DNA of 64,000 nucleotides from Psychrobacter sp. Pi2-52 (GCF_904846705.1 NZ_CAJHBS010000002.1:211371-275370); one strand, 5' to 3'; positions 31,501 to 39,632 are shown, counted from the first letter of the stretch. Notes: generated from the sequence alone by a model not told the origin. Program-made: numbers and translations.

Positions 31501-32176
31501 CCGTGATGATTATTTGCGTGATAGCCAGCCTCGTGAAGGCTATAGACGAGATACTGCGCGTGATATTCAGCCGCGCTATGAGAGCTTACGTCTACAAAAA
31601 CAAGGTCAATCGCCACTACTACAATCACAAATAAGGTCTATCGACAACTCTCAAGATAAAAGCCCTCAAGACCAAAGCTTTCAAGATAGAACAGCTCACG
31701 ATAATACGACTTTACACGAGCAAATCAATAATGACCTTAGTAACAACAATATAAGCAAAAGTGATACCTCAAACATTTTAGATTGGCAAGATGCGCTCAC
31801 TCGTTCAGCGAACAAACCTGAATTGGCGGCCAAGCTTATTATCATGATGATCGATACTATCAATGATGAAAAGCAGGCGCTTATTCAGGCATGGGAAGCG
31901 CATGACCGCAATATGCTGGCACAAATTGCCCATCGTATACTGGGTGGTAGTCGATATACAGGTGTACCGCAACTGCGTCAGGCTAGCCAAGATTTGGAAG
32001 ATAAGTGCTTGCTGAATGTACAGCATACGACACCTGTGCAGTTTGCAATGATTGAGCCTTATTATGAGGCATTGTTAACGGCGCTAGACAACTTGCAAAA
32101 GGTGGATTTATCTTCTTATCCTCAGCTTAACTATCATCGCTTGAGCGAAAATGATATGACGTGGAAAATGATATAA
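28547..32176 (+). CDS. gacS: GacS/BarA-type hybrid sensor histidine kinase
   Basis: A tripartite hybrid kinase that would pass phosphate to a GacA/UvrY-type regulator and control small regulatory RNAs. ATG at 28547 (1209 aa; AGAGAG upstream) puts the first TM (LIILVFLPICVLAAVGGILV) near the N-terminus. A periplasmic loop, second TM (about 188-210) and HAMP follow. HisKA has FLANISHELRTPLNS (His309) and HATPase has N-x-x-x-N-A-I-K-F-T and G-G-T-G-L-G-L. A degenerate receiver-like part follows, then a true receiver (D691, D692, phospho-Asp790) and a C-terminal HPt (His1129, A-H-R-I-L-G-G). Oddities are a hydrophilic insertion of about 60 residues inside the receiver (about 724-784) and a polar linker of about 240 residues before the HPt. 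Confidence 0.93.
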   Translation: MAYKKRFDTSSAYGQLIILVFLPICVLAAVGGILVFHETMRASDSEQEVLAEAVLIRYTPVIAELIPELLEQERQQVGSSAEGTQRAAMTTLEGIQDKLGRMQSEQHVQRIAIINEGNQILATVGYGLNEEWPLISDSASFLSQRPTPVGTAYGSVLGEFEGQTLWLLVDMDNEPLYIARYRIAMALVITGLFTILILLLSLNIYSKRWIAPIYELRLQLQRTHVDNLYQPVPVESDGELNLLQQDLVRTLRRLHRSFQELKDHAEQTEDDLRLAFDEMEMQNISIRNARDAAISTSQAKSAFLANISHELRTPLNSIDGFINLLARHGELNPEQDLYVQTIRKSSAHLLALVNDVLDFSKIEAGKLVLDRHEFDLYDTIYDVVDMLSPVSAEKGLRMAVLFYNDVPMRINGDALRLKQVLTNIVGNAIKFTDSGDVVVRVSLDDHRDNYLMISVQDSGKGISLADQKMLFQSFSQGDPSITRQYGGTGLGLVISKQLTRLMGGDIGFHDNAQENIANQGATFWFRMPAHVDVLEAATGQTIELPVLAPLASETDEFNVLVWINHTASIQVLKASLQYLPIKLTQANSLPGVLESLKEHGNYWDWVIVDDDTQDDMMALLKQIRLHYQGKLAVFGYQVAADQALLNRYHANILYEPLDKRQLYAMLDTQSRSTPQSLQEPRWKGVTVLAVDDHLPNLLVLDALLSELGIQVVTASSGFDAIEIISKQQTKNIKTAKSDKQSLSNKTQLSKAETRDEINKKTNSAFYHEDTSADDKAAMQDKDNIDLIFMDIQMPRMSGHEAAKQIRNIENADSRIPIIALTAHGLADERDKLIASGINDYVGKPISQPQLLQVLQKWLGRKSTTPQLTALPDTDLQSFGLQHSDLQSDNLQDANVQGANVQSIDPTGAELTPIDSLRGYSINDNDLSNDLRSNNVNGQETQASSDMSSDTLTATYPIIRGDGVNRNSTSVSSEPKITRPLSLKKIRDDYLRDSQPREGYRRDTARDIQPRYESLRLQKQGQSPLLQSQIRSIDNSQDKSPQDQSFQDRTAHDNTTLHEQINNDLSNNNISKSDTSNILDWQDALTRSANKPELAAKLIIMMIDTINDEKQALIQAWEAHDRNMLAQIAHRILGGSRYTGVPQLRQASQDLEDKCLLNVQHTTPVQFAMIEPYYEALLTALDNLQKVDLSSYPQLNYHRLSENDMTWKMI

Positions 32177-32399
32177 GTTGAGGGTAAGGTAAAGCAGATA
32201 AAATCATTCAGGTTCAGAAAGCGATAGGTAGTCTTGTTAGGTTTGCTTATCGTTATCAACTAAACACTCTATATCTGCTGTATATGAAACTGACTATAGT
32301 ATCGTGGCAGTCAGTTATTACTACGGTACAACAAAGACAAGCCTGCTAATATTGTGAATATCAGCACCATATTTATTTTATTCATTAATAAGGATTGTT

Positions 32400-33212
32400 A
32401 TGAACGCGATTGCAAGTTACCAGTATGAGACCTTACAAGTTAGTATTACAGACAACATACTGACGGTTACCTTAAATCGTCCACATAAAAAAAATGCCAT
32501 GAGTTTTCAGGTAATCAATGAGCTGATTAAGCTGGCAGGTCGTATTAGCAAAGACAGAACCATACGCGCAGTCATTCTAAATGGGGCAGAGGGGACGTTT
32601 TGTGCAGGTATTGATTTAGGAGACTTAAATCATCCAAAAAACACAGCATTTGCGCTTTGGGAATTGATTAAACCATGGCAAAGTGCGTTCCAACGAGTGT
32701 GCTTGGTATGGCGTGATCTGCCAGTACCTGTCATAGCAGTATTGGAAGGGTATTGTATCGGCGCTGGGTTGCAGTTGGCGTTGGCTTGTGACGTACGTAT
32801 CAGCCATCCTGATTGTCAATTATCTATTATGGAAGCTAAGTGGGGTTTAGTGCCAGACATGGGGCTGACCCAATCAGCATTTGGGGTCCTACGAGAAGAT
32901 ACTCTAAAAGAGCTCGCCATGAGCGCCCGTATCATCGATGCTAATGAAGGCAAAGAGTTAGGCTTGATTAGCCATTGTAGTGAAGCACCTCTTGAACAGG
33001 CACAAAAACTTGCTGCCGAGTTTGCAGAGCGCTCTCCTGATGCGGTTCTAGCAAGTAAACGTGTGATAAATGCGATGTATGATCAACCTGCTAAGACTTT
33101 ATATAAAGAAAAAGCATGGCAGCTTAAAATGATGCTTGGTCGCAATCGTAAGCTTGCCCTTAGAAAAGCAAAGCAGACCAGCACCTTATTTGGCAAACGT
33201 CAATTCCGCTAA
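32400..33212 (+). CDS. enoyl-CoA hydratase/isomerase family protein
   Basis: A 270 aa crotonase-fold protein. N-R-P-H-K-K-N-A-M-S opens the fold, the oxyanion-hole segment A-E-G-T-F-C-A-G-I-D-L-G-D follows, and the second is V-I-A-V-L-E-G-Y-C-I-G-A-G. A-K-W-G-L-V-P-D-M-G at the active site has Asp rather than the two glutamates of classical hydratases, so an isomerase or other crotonase activity is possible. It stands alone, with no fatty acid degradation genes beside it, so the exact substrate is open. Confidence 0.9.
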   Translation: MNAIASYQYETLQVSITDNILTVTLNRPHKKNAMSFQVINELIKLAGRISKDRTIRAVILNGAEGTFCAGIDLGDLNHPKNTAFALWELIKPWQSAFQRVCLVWRDLPVPVIAVLEGYCIGAGLQLALACDVRISHPDCQLSIMEAKWGLVPDMGLTQSAFGVLREDTLKELAMSARIIDANEGKELGLISHCSEAPLEQAQKLAAEFAERSPDAVLASKRVINAMYDQPAKTLYKEKAWQLKMMLGRNRKLALRKAKQTSTLFGKRQFR

Positions 33213-33567
33213 ATTTTTGCTATCAGTAAATTTTCTAGTGTTATTTTCGTTTGATTCATTCTGATAAAAGAAATTGCTACCTAAGAAAACTAGACATATT
33301 TTGATAAATTATTTTGACGATCTTTAATTGTTAGCGGTTGTTTCGCCATTATCTTATAGCCATTGAAATGCAAGCAGATAGCACGATATAGCATTGTCTG
33401 CTTGCACCGATGTGGGTAAAGATGCACTATTGTTGTTAAAGGTATCTATTTTGATTACTGGATAAGCCAGTAAAATGACGAAAGCCTACCTAACAACACG
33501 TGCAAGCAATTAAACGTCGAAAAATAAAATATCAAAAATAATAGCCACTATATAAAACGGTCTAAAT
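33213..33567. other. intergenic region with a 10-bp inverted repeat
   Basis: No gene was recognised between the crotonase and the efflux pump. It contains TGCAAGCAGA (33369-33378) and its perfect complement TCTGCTTGCA (33397-33406), listed separately. The promoter of the efflux gene must lie downstream of this. Confidence 0.4.
33369..33406. repeat. inverted repeat TGCAAGCAGA/TCTGCTTGCA
   Basis: Perfect 10-bp arms with an 18-bp spacer. No T run follows, so it is a poor terminator. It lies about 160 bp upstream of the Bcr/CflA gene and could be an operator; GTGCAAGCA recurs near 33500. Confidence 0.55.
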
Positions 33568-34827
33568 ATGTCTGCTTCAAAACCCTCCCTTCCAAACAAA
33601 CCTATCGCTTCTGAGCGAGTGCGCTCTGCTGATTTGCCTGTTGCATGGATTATGATGCTTGGGCTGATGGTTGCGGTGGGCCCATTATCGATTGATATGT
33701 ATCTGCCAGCATTGCCATCGATGGCCGATGATTTCGGTGTTTCAACGGCCTTTATGGCCAACTCTGTCCCTGCATACTTTTTAGGTTTGGTATTTGGGCA
33801 GCTATTTTACGGACCATTCAGTGACCGTGTTGGCCGTGTCAAACCCTTATATATAGGTATGACGCTGTATGTTATCGCTTCTATCCTTTGTGCGACTACT
33901 GATAATGAGTACGTACTGTTTGCAGGCCGTACTTTACAAGCATTGGGCGCGTGTGTAGGTGCAGTAGTTACTCGCGCTGCGATTCGAGATCGCCTCACTG
34001 CCAAACAAACGGCGAAAGCTTTTTCCATCATGATTTTAGTAATGGGCTTAGCACCCATATTGGCACCATCGCTTGGCGCGCTATTCTTACAGTTTTTTGA
34101 TTGGCACTCTATCTTTTGGTTCTTAGCTGCATTTGGCGCTCTAAACTTGCTACTTACTAAGTTTTTCTTTTTTGAAACTTTGACAGAAGAAAATCGCAAC
34201 GTACGCCCTGCAAGAGAAGTGGTCAGTCAATATTGGGACTTATTAAAAGACCCGACTTTTAACTATCCAGCAATTGGTGGTGGATTGTTAATGGGAGCGA
34301 TGTTTGTCTATATCAGCTCGGCTTCAGAGTTAATTATGGATACCTATGGCGTCTCAGCGACACATTTTGGTTGGTTATTTGGAATGAATGCGGCAGGTTT
34401 TGTAGGTTTGACTCAGCTGAACCAATGGCTTACCAATCGCTTTCGAATACTAAGTATTTTGCGATTTGGGGCGATGATGCAGGTTATCTCTGCGGGTGTG
34501 CTATTCGTGATTGGCTTGCTTTTAGGGACGGATGCTTGGTTGCCACTGGTACTAGCTTGTATTTTCTTTTGTATCGCAGGACTGGGTCTGACTCAGCCTA
34601 ATGCTTCTGCAATTGCGCTCGCTTTTCAGAAACGCCGTGCTGGTATGGCAAGTGCGCTACAAGGCTCGCTGATGTTTTCAGTCGGTATCTTTGGCGGTTT
34701 ATTATTGAACCTGTTTCCAGTCAACCCAGTTCTCAAAGTTGGTATTGCCCTGTTCTCACTAATGAGTTTCGGTTCTTTCCTGATTTGGAAAATTGATCGT
34801 AATCTAAATTTGGACGATGCAGAGTAA
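33568..34827 (+). CDS. Bcr/CflA-family multidrug efflux MFS transporter
   Basis: A 419 aa protein with about 12 membrane segments. The N-terminal helix has G-P-L-S-I-D-M-Y-L-P-A-L-P, the hallmark of the Bcr/CflA (DHA1) subgroup. The loop 2-3 MFS motif is G-Q-L-F-Y-G-P-F-S-D-R-V-G-R, and motif C-like glycines occur in TM5. It uses proton motive force to export drugs such as bicyclomycin or chloramphenicol in characterised relatives; the substrate here is unknown. It has its own terminator. Confidence 0.93.
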   Translation: MSASKPSLPNKPIASERVRSADLPVAWIMMLGLMVAVGPLSIDMYLPALPSMADDFGVSTAFMANSVPAYFLGLVFGQLFYGPFSDRVGRVKPLYIGMTLYVIASILCATTDNEYVLFAGRTLQALGACVGAVVTRAAIRDRLTAKQTAKAFSIMILVMGLAPILAPSLGALFLQFFDWHSIFWFLAAFGALNLLLTKFFFFETLTEENRNVRPAREVVSQYWDLLKDPTFNYPAIGGGLLMGAMFVYISSASELIMDTYGVSATHFGWLFGMNAAGFVGLTQLNQWLTNRFRILSILRFGAMMQVISAGVLFVIGLLLGTDAWLPLVLACIFFCIAGLGLTQPNASAIALAFQKRRAGMASALQGSLMFSVGIFGGLLLNLFPVNPVLKVGIALFSLMSFGSFLIWKIDRNLNLDDAE

Positions 34828-34860
34828 CAGCGTCTCTATTTTAAGTTAACTGTATTTTGA

Positions 34861-34901
34861 AAAGCACTCATACGTTCACAGCGTATGAGTGCTTTTTTTT
34901 G
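34861..34901 (+). terminator. intrinsic terminator of the efflux gene
   Basis: AAAAGCACTCATACG / CGTATGAGTGCTTTT, 15-bp stem with a T run. Confidence 0.93.
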
Positions 34902-35180
34902 CGTTGAATACTTATTCAGTTAAGGATCAAGTCTTATAGAGACTTTAAGTAGCAACGTTTGTCAGGTTTTAGTAAACATAAGTTGTTCTGAATTATATGC
35001 AGACTTTGCTATATATAACTAATCGTAGATAATGACCAAACATAATTATTGCAATCATAAAATTAGACAAGTATTATCTAACGTAACTTTCTGTAAGCAA
35101 ATATGTATAGACATTACTTAACCTTGCTAGATTGTCAATTAATTAAAATGTAAAACAACGTTAGGTTTCAAGGATAGATT
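34902..35180. other. upstream region of the SBP-kinase-CheX operon
   Basis: Very AT-rich, with no gene recognised. It should carry the operon promoter. No convincing -35/-10 pair was fixed, although ATTGTCAATTAATTAAAAT (about 35132-35150) is a plausible location. Confidence 0.35.
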
Positions 35181-36050
35181 ATGAAGCAGTTATATCGAGC
35201 GTTACCGATTTTGTTGAGTGTTGGCCTATTTGGCTGTGGTAATTCTGCTACTCAAGAAAGTGCAAATACACCAGTAAAGGAAAACACAGATAGCTTTGTG
35301 AGTAAGCTACCTGATACAGCGCCAACATTGAAAGTTGCCATGACTGGTGATTTGCCGCCTTTTTCATTCCAAGATGACTATGGCAATATGCAAGGCACTG
35401 ATGTTGATTCAATTCGTGCTATTGGTGAAGAGCAGGGATTCAAAGTCGAGTTTTACAAAGAAACTTGGCAAGATATGTTCGATAGCGTTGAATCAGGAAA
35501 GCGTGATCTAGCGATTTCTGGTATTTCTTACAAAGACGATCGTGCAGTGAGATATGGTCTATCAACACCATACTTTTTCAACCCAGCTACTATCATGTAT
35601 TTGGAAGGTAAGTTTGATATAAAAGGCTTAAACGATATAAAAGGTCTAAAAGCAGGTACGTTAGAAGGCTCTAAAGAAGAAGACACGCTAAAAGAGATGG
35701 GTAGTTCGGTGGAGCTAATTTCAAGACCTACAGCATTTTTGGCGTATCAGGATTTGGTTCAAGGTAATACGGATGTCTTCTTGTACGATATGCCAGTCTT
35801 GCAATATATCGTCAAAGGCTATCCTGAGCATAAAGTGAAAATTGTACCCTATGAAGCTGCAGATGCACCTTCAGCCCAGCAAGTGGTGCTCATGGCAAAA
35901 GAAAATACCCAGCTTATCAAAACGGTTAATGAAGGTATTGCCAAACTAAAAGAAAAAGGGACATTTAAAGAAATTGAGGCGCGCTGGTTGGGTGAAGCTG
36001 ACCCTGATGAAAAGAGCGACTCTGACACCAATACTAAGCAATTGAACTAA
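35181..36050 (+). CDS. lipoprotein solute-binding protein, family 3
   Basis: A 289 aa protein with a lipoprotein signal (L-L-S-V-G-L-F-G-C, Cys at residue 19). The SBP_bac_3 fold contains the opening L-K-V-A-M-T-G-D-L-P-P-F-S-F-Q-D, D-V-D-S-I-R-A-I-G and the hinge K-A-G-T-L-E-G-S-K-E-E-D. These proteins bind amino acids or similar small ligands in the periplasm. No ABC permease or ATPase gene is present. Instead, a membrane kinase starts 12 bp downstream, so a sensory rather than transport role is inferred. A good ribosome site (AAGGA) precedes the ATG. Confidence 0.92.
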   Translation: MKQLYRALPILLSVGLFGCGNSATQESANTPVKENTDSFVSKLPDTAPTLKVAMTGDLPPFSFQDDYGNMQGTDVDSIRAIGEEQGFKVEFYKETWQDMFDSVESGKRDLAISGISYKDDRAVRYGLSTPYFFNPATIMYLEGKFDIKGLNDIKGLKAGTLEGSKEEDTLKEMGSSVELISRPTAFLAYQDLVQGNTDVFLYDMPVLQYIVKGYPEHKVKIVPYEAADAPSAQQVVLMAKENTQLIKTVNEGIAKLKEKGTFKEIEARWLGEADPDEKSDSDTNTKQLN

Positions 36051-36062
36051 GGAATTCTGAAG

Positions 36063-38243
36063 ATGGCAACCGTACCTAATGTCGACAATAAGCGCTATCA
36101 AGGTCTGATTATTTCAATTGCACTATTTTTATCTCTAATCGGTGCTTTGCTGGCGTTTACGTTTTATACCTCAAATTTATTAGAACGAAACACGGCTTTA
36201 ATTGACCAAACTAACCAAGTGGCAAACAGTGCACAGGCAGTAATTAAAGATCTTTTCGATTTAGACAGTAGTTATGGTGAGGATACTAACTCTCCGCACA
36301 TACAACGAGTGCTAAGCCGTTTAGAGCAAAATACTGCGTTGATTACTAGCTCTATCACTGCCATTGAACAAGGCAGTACGATCACAGATGCAGAAGGTAA
36401 TAGCTATGACTTGCCAAAAATTGATAGTCAAGCACAAACCAATATTGCTGCGGCCAATGAGCAATGGAAAGCGCTAGAGCCTAAGATTCAAACATATCTA
36501 AAAGATGCTGATAATATCATGGTAACGTCTGCTGATGAATTGACGCAGGCCGTTGAACAGGCGAAAACATCAAGTTTGTTTATTAACGATTCTTTGGATA
36601 ATTTGACAAAAGACGTGTTCGATAGTGCACAACGTCAAGCAACTACCATTCGTCTTATTCAGGTGCTTGGTGTTGCCGCTATTTTTACCTACTTCCTAAT
36701 CTTCGTATTCTTCTTTGTACGTCGTCTACGTGAGACGGATGCTGAAGCACTTGCCGCTCGCCAAGAAACGCAAGAGATTATGGAAACGGTAAATACAGGT
36801 CTTTTCCTACTTGATAAGGACTTGAATATTGGTCAACAGCATTCTCGCGCGCTGAACAATATCATCGGCTCTGATAGCTTGTCAGGGGAGAACTTTACCA
36901 ATGTCTTACGTGGTCGTATCTCTGATAAAGACCTCAAGACCACCCAGCAGTTTATTGAACAGCTCTATAACCCTCGAGTGAAAGAAAAACTGGTAGATTC
37001 ACTTAACCCGTTAAACAAGGTCATGCTACATAACCTATCTGAAGACAAGAGTCTTGATAATCGCTTCTTAGATTTTAAATTCTCACGTGTTTATGACAAT
37101 AAAGACATTGCTCGTATCTTGGTCAACGTTAACGATGTATCAGATGCAGTCTACTTAGAACAGCGCCTAGAAAAAGAGCGTTCGCAAAACGATATGCAGA
37201 TTGAGATGTTAACGACTATCTTGAATGTGAATCCAAAGATTATTAATGAGTTTATTGGTAATACCCAAGCGCATATCGAGAAGATGAATAATATCTTAAA
37301 AAATCCTGGTAGCTCACAATACGAGCTTGAAGGCAAATTGAAAGCTATTTATCGTGAAATGCATAGCTTAAAAGGTGAAGCATCAGCACTAAAACTACAT
37401 AGCTTTACAAAGATTGCTTCTGATGCTGAAGACAAGTTACATGCATTACAAAACCAAGGTCAGTTGTCTGGTAATGACTTCTTACCATTGGCAGTACATT
37501 TGGATGACTTGCTCAGCTTATCGAACACGATTGCGACGTTGGGTGAGCGTATCAACCGCTCAGCACCGACAGCAGCTAAGTCGTCAACCGTACAAGCACC
37601 AGTCGCTACTCAAAATCCAGTAGCAGACCATGCAGCTAGCAATGCTGACTTTGATGGTGGGCTAGATATCGACTTAGACAATGAAGCAGATGACGATTTA
37701 TTGTCTTTTTATAATGAATTTACAAAAGAGATTGCTGCAAGACAAGGCAAGCGAGTACAGCTAAAAAGTACGACGCTGACCCAAACCAGCATTCCAGCAC
37801 ATCTTGCAAAGCCAATCAAAGAAATCAGTATTCAATTGCTACGTAATGCGGTGGTACATGGTATCGAGTCGCCAAGTGTGCGTCATACTACTGGCAAAAC
37901 TGACATTGGGACCATAGATTTGGAAGTGCAAGACAACGGTTCAAACTTTATGCTGGTTGTGCAAGATGACGGACAAGGCATCAACTATGACAGCATCCGT
38001 AATAAGCTGATTGAAGAAGGTCGTTTCGGTACGGAAGAGGCAAATCAGCTTAGCAAAGGTGACTTGCTCAAACAGCTGTTCTCTTCTGGATTCTCTACCA
38101 AAGAGCACGCAGATGAAGACGGTGGCCGCGGTGTCGGACTTGATATCATCAAAGCAAAAGTAAAAGAGTATGATGGCAAGCTTAATGTAAATAGCGAGCT
38201 AGGTCAGATGACACGGTTTGTCATTACTTTACCTAAAGCTTAA
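36063..38243 (+). CDS. membrane CheA-like sensor kinase with internal HPt
   Basis: A 726 aa protein. TM1 (about residues 13-33), a helical periplasmic domain of about 160 residues (four-helix-bundle-like, recalling PilJ/NarX-type sensors) and TM2 (about 200-221) are followed by a PAS-like region (about 235-350). An HPt resembling CheA P1 comes next (M-H-S-L-K-G-E-A-S-A-L, His434). A D/E-rich linker leads to a CheA-type HATPase (N595 in L-L-R-N-A-V-V-H-G-I-E, D-D-G-Q-G-I-N, F-S-S-G-F-S-T-K, G-G-R-G-V-G-L-D-I-I). There is no CheW-like P5 domain and no obvious P3 dimerisation domain, so it should not need CheW or an MCP. It is probably co-transcribed with the binding protein, CheY-like and CheX-like genes. 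Confidence 0.85.
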   Translation: MATVPNVDNKRYQGLIISIALFLSLIGALLAFTFYTSNLLERNTALIDQTNQVANSAQAVIKDLFDLDSSYGEDTNSPHIQRVLSRLEQNTALITSSITAIEQGSTITDAEGNSYDLPKIDSQAQTNIAAANEQWKALEPKIQTYLKDADNIMVTSADELTQAVEQAKTSSLFINDSLDNLTKDVFDSAQRQATTIRLIQVLGVAAIFTYFLIFVFFFVRRLRETDAEALAARQETQEIMETVNTGLFLLDKDLNIGQQHSRALNNIIGSDSLSGENFTNVLRGRISDKDLKTTQQFIEQLYNPRVKEKLVDSLNPLNKVMLHNLSEDKSLDNRFLDFKFSRVYDNKDIARILVNVNDVSDAVYLEQRLEKERSQNDMQIEMLTTILNVNPKIINEFIGNTQAHIEKMNNILKNPGSSQYELEGKLKAIYREMHSLKGEASALKLHSFTKIASDAEDKLHALQNQGQLSGNDFLPLAVHLDDLLSLSNTIATLGERINRSAPTAAKSSTVQAPVATQNPVADHAASNADFDGGLDIDLDNEADDDLLSFYNEFTKEIAARQGKRVQLKSTTLTQTSIPAHLAKPIKEISIQLLRNAVVHGIESPSVRHTTGKTDIGTIDLEVQDNGSNFMLVVQDDGQGINYDSIRNKLIEEGRFGTEEANQLSKGDLLKQLFSSGFSTKEHADEDGGRGVGLDIIKAKVKEYDGKLNVNSELGQMTRFVITLPKA

Positions 38244-38304
38244 TCAAAATAGTAATTATATTGTCAGGGACGACAAGCACTTCATTAAAGGTAGTAGATA
38301 AGTT

Positions 38305-38667
38305 ATGCATAAGTTAATGATTGTTGATGATTCAAATATTATTAGAAACCGTATTCAGCGCGCATACGATTCAGGAAAGTTCATGTTGGTGGCGACAGCG
38401 ACTAGCGGTGTTCAAGCCATCGAAAAGTTCAATGTTCATCGTCCTGATGTGATCACCATGGACCTAACCATGCCACAAATGGATGGGCTAGAATGTATTG
38501 AAAAAATCATCGCGATTGATCCTGAAGTACGCATTTTAGTGGTATCAGCGTTATCGGATAAAGCCACCGGCATTGAAGCATTGTCACTAGGTGCTAGCGG
38601 CTTTTTGTGCAAGCCCTTCTCAGAAGAGGAGCTTGTCGAGTCTTTGTATGAGCTGATGCAAGACTAA
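38305..38667 (+). CDS. CheY-like single-domain response regulator
   Basis: A 120 aa receiver domain with no output domain. Acidic pair D8-D9, phospho-acceptor Asp53 (T-M-D-L-T-M-P-Q-M-D-G), Ser81 in the Thr/Ser position and Lys103 (C-K-P-F) are all present, so it should be phosphorylatable. It lies 61 bp after the kinase and 30 bp before the first CheX-like gene. The downstream target of the phosphorylated receiver is unknown: no flagellar motor genes are near, and it could instead act on pili or another partner. Confidence 0.93.
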   Translation: MHKLMIVDDSNIIRNRIQRAYDSGKFMLVATATSGVQAIEKFNVHRPDVITMDLTMPQMDGLECIEKIIAIDPEVRILVVSALSDKATGIEALSLGASGFLCKPFSEEELVESLYELMQD

Positions 38668-38697
38668 TACTATTCATCGACCAAAGCAGATGTCATT

Positions 38698-39147
38698 ATG
38701 AAAGAGCAAAAGCTACAGATTTTTTTAAGTATTATTAGTAATTATTTTGACCAGTTTGGGGGAGAGGAGCTTATTGCTGATACCCCTTACTTACTAGAAA
38801 ACAAACAGCCAAAAGTCCATGACTATACAGGCGTGATTGGTATATCTGGTGGCCAAAAAGGCGTGGTATATTTTTCGGCGACGCGTGACTTGCTGTCTTC
38901 AATCTTAGACAGTATGGGCGAAACCGATAAAAGTGAAGAGAACTATGTAGATCTGGCTGGGGAAGTGGCCAATACCATCGCAGGCAATGCACGCAAAGAG
39001 TTTGGCTCAGAGTTTCATATCTCTGTACCATTTGTGTTTAAAGGTGCGCCGCAAAGTATTGTGTTGCCGAACGATGAGCGTTCTTTTATCATCCCCATCA
39101 CTTGGCATTCTCAAGTAGGCGAGATTGTGGTTTGCTTGCAAGATTAA
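38698..39147 (+). CDS. CheX-type phosphatase, first copy
   Basis: A 149 aa protein of the CheC/CheX/FliY phosphatase fold. The catalytic E-x-x-N signature is intact: G-E-V-A-N-T-I-A-G-N-A (Glu89, Asn92). Known CheX proteins dephosphorylate CheY-P as homodimers. There is only one such motif, as in CheX. It is followed 35 bp later by a clearly related paralogue. Confidence 0.88.
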   Translation: MKEQKLQIFLSIISNYFDQFGGEELIADTPYLLENKQPKVHDYTGVIGISGGQKGVVYFSATRDLLSSILDSMGETDKSEENYVDLAGEVANTIAGNARKEFGSEFHISVPFVFKGAPQSIVLPNDERSFIIPITWHSQVGEIVVCLQD

Positions 39148-39182
39148 TGCTGCCACGTAATACAGATGGATATTAATATATT

Positions 39183-39632
39183 ATGGTTAAAGTAGAAAAA
39201 TTGGGTGTGTTTCTAAGCTCGATCAATGCGTTTTTTGCGCAAATCGATGGCTCGGAAGTGTCAATTGATACCCCTTACTTGAATAACAACAAAAGCGCGA
39301 TTGGCTTTGATTATAGCGGTGTCATTAAGATATCAGGGCCTTTAGAAGGTTGCGTCTATGTCAGTGCACCAAGCGCGATGTTGCGAGAAGTCATCAAAGT
39401 GATGGGCGAGCCTGACTCTTCAATCACGATGATGAAAGATTTGTTGGGTGAAATGGCCAATACAATCTCAGGTAACGCTCGTACAGAGTTTGGTTCAGAG
39501 TTTATTATCTCTCCGCCGCACATTGTAGAGAGTGCGCCAAGCGTGTCTTATTTACCTAAAGACCGTCAAAGCTACATCACACCATTTACGTGGCGTGGTT
39601 ACAAGGCGGTCATTGGTATTTGCATTGCATAA
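39183..39632 (+). CDS. CheX-type phosphatase, second copy
   Basis: A 149 aa paralogue of the preceding gene, identical in length. It shares the frame D-T-P-Y-L...(D)Y-x-G-V-I-x-I-S-G and an intact E-x-x-N (G-E-M-A-N-T-I-S-G-N-A-R-T-E-F-G-S-E-F; Glu90, Asn93). The pair probably arose by tandem duplication and could form homo- or heterodimers. Last gene of the operon; a terminator follows at 39725. Confidence 0.88.
   Translation: MVKVEKLGVFLSSINAFFAQIDGSEVSIDTPYLNNNKSAIGFDYSGVIKISGPLEGCVYVSAPSAMLREVIKVMGEPDSSITMMKDLLGEMANTISGNARTEFGSEFIISPPHIVESAPSVSYLPKDRQSYITPFTWRGYKAVIGICIA

Noticed and set aside
35181..36050. ABC amino acid importer component
   Set aside because: No permease or ATPase gene is present; the adjacent genes are all signalling genes.
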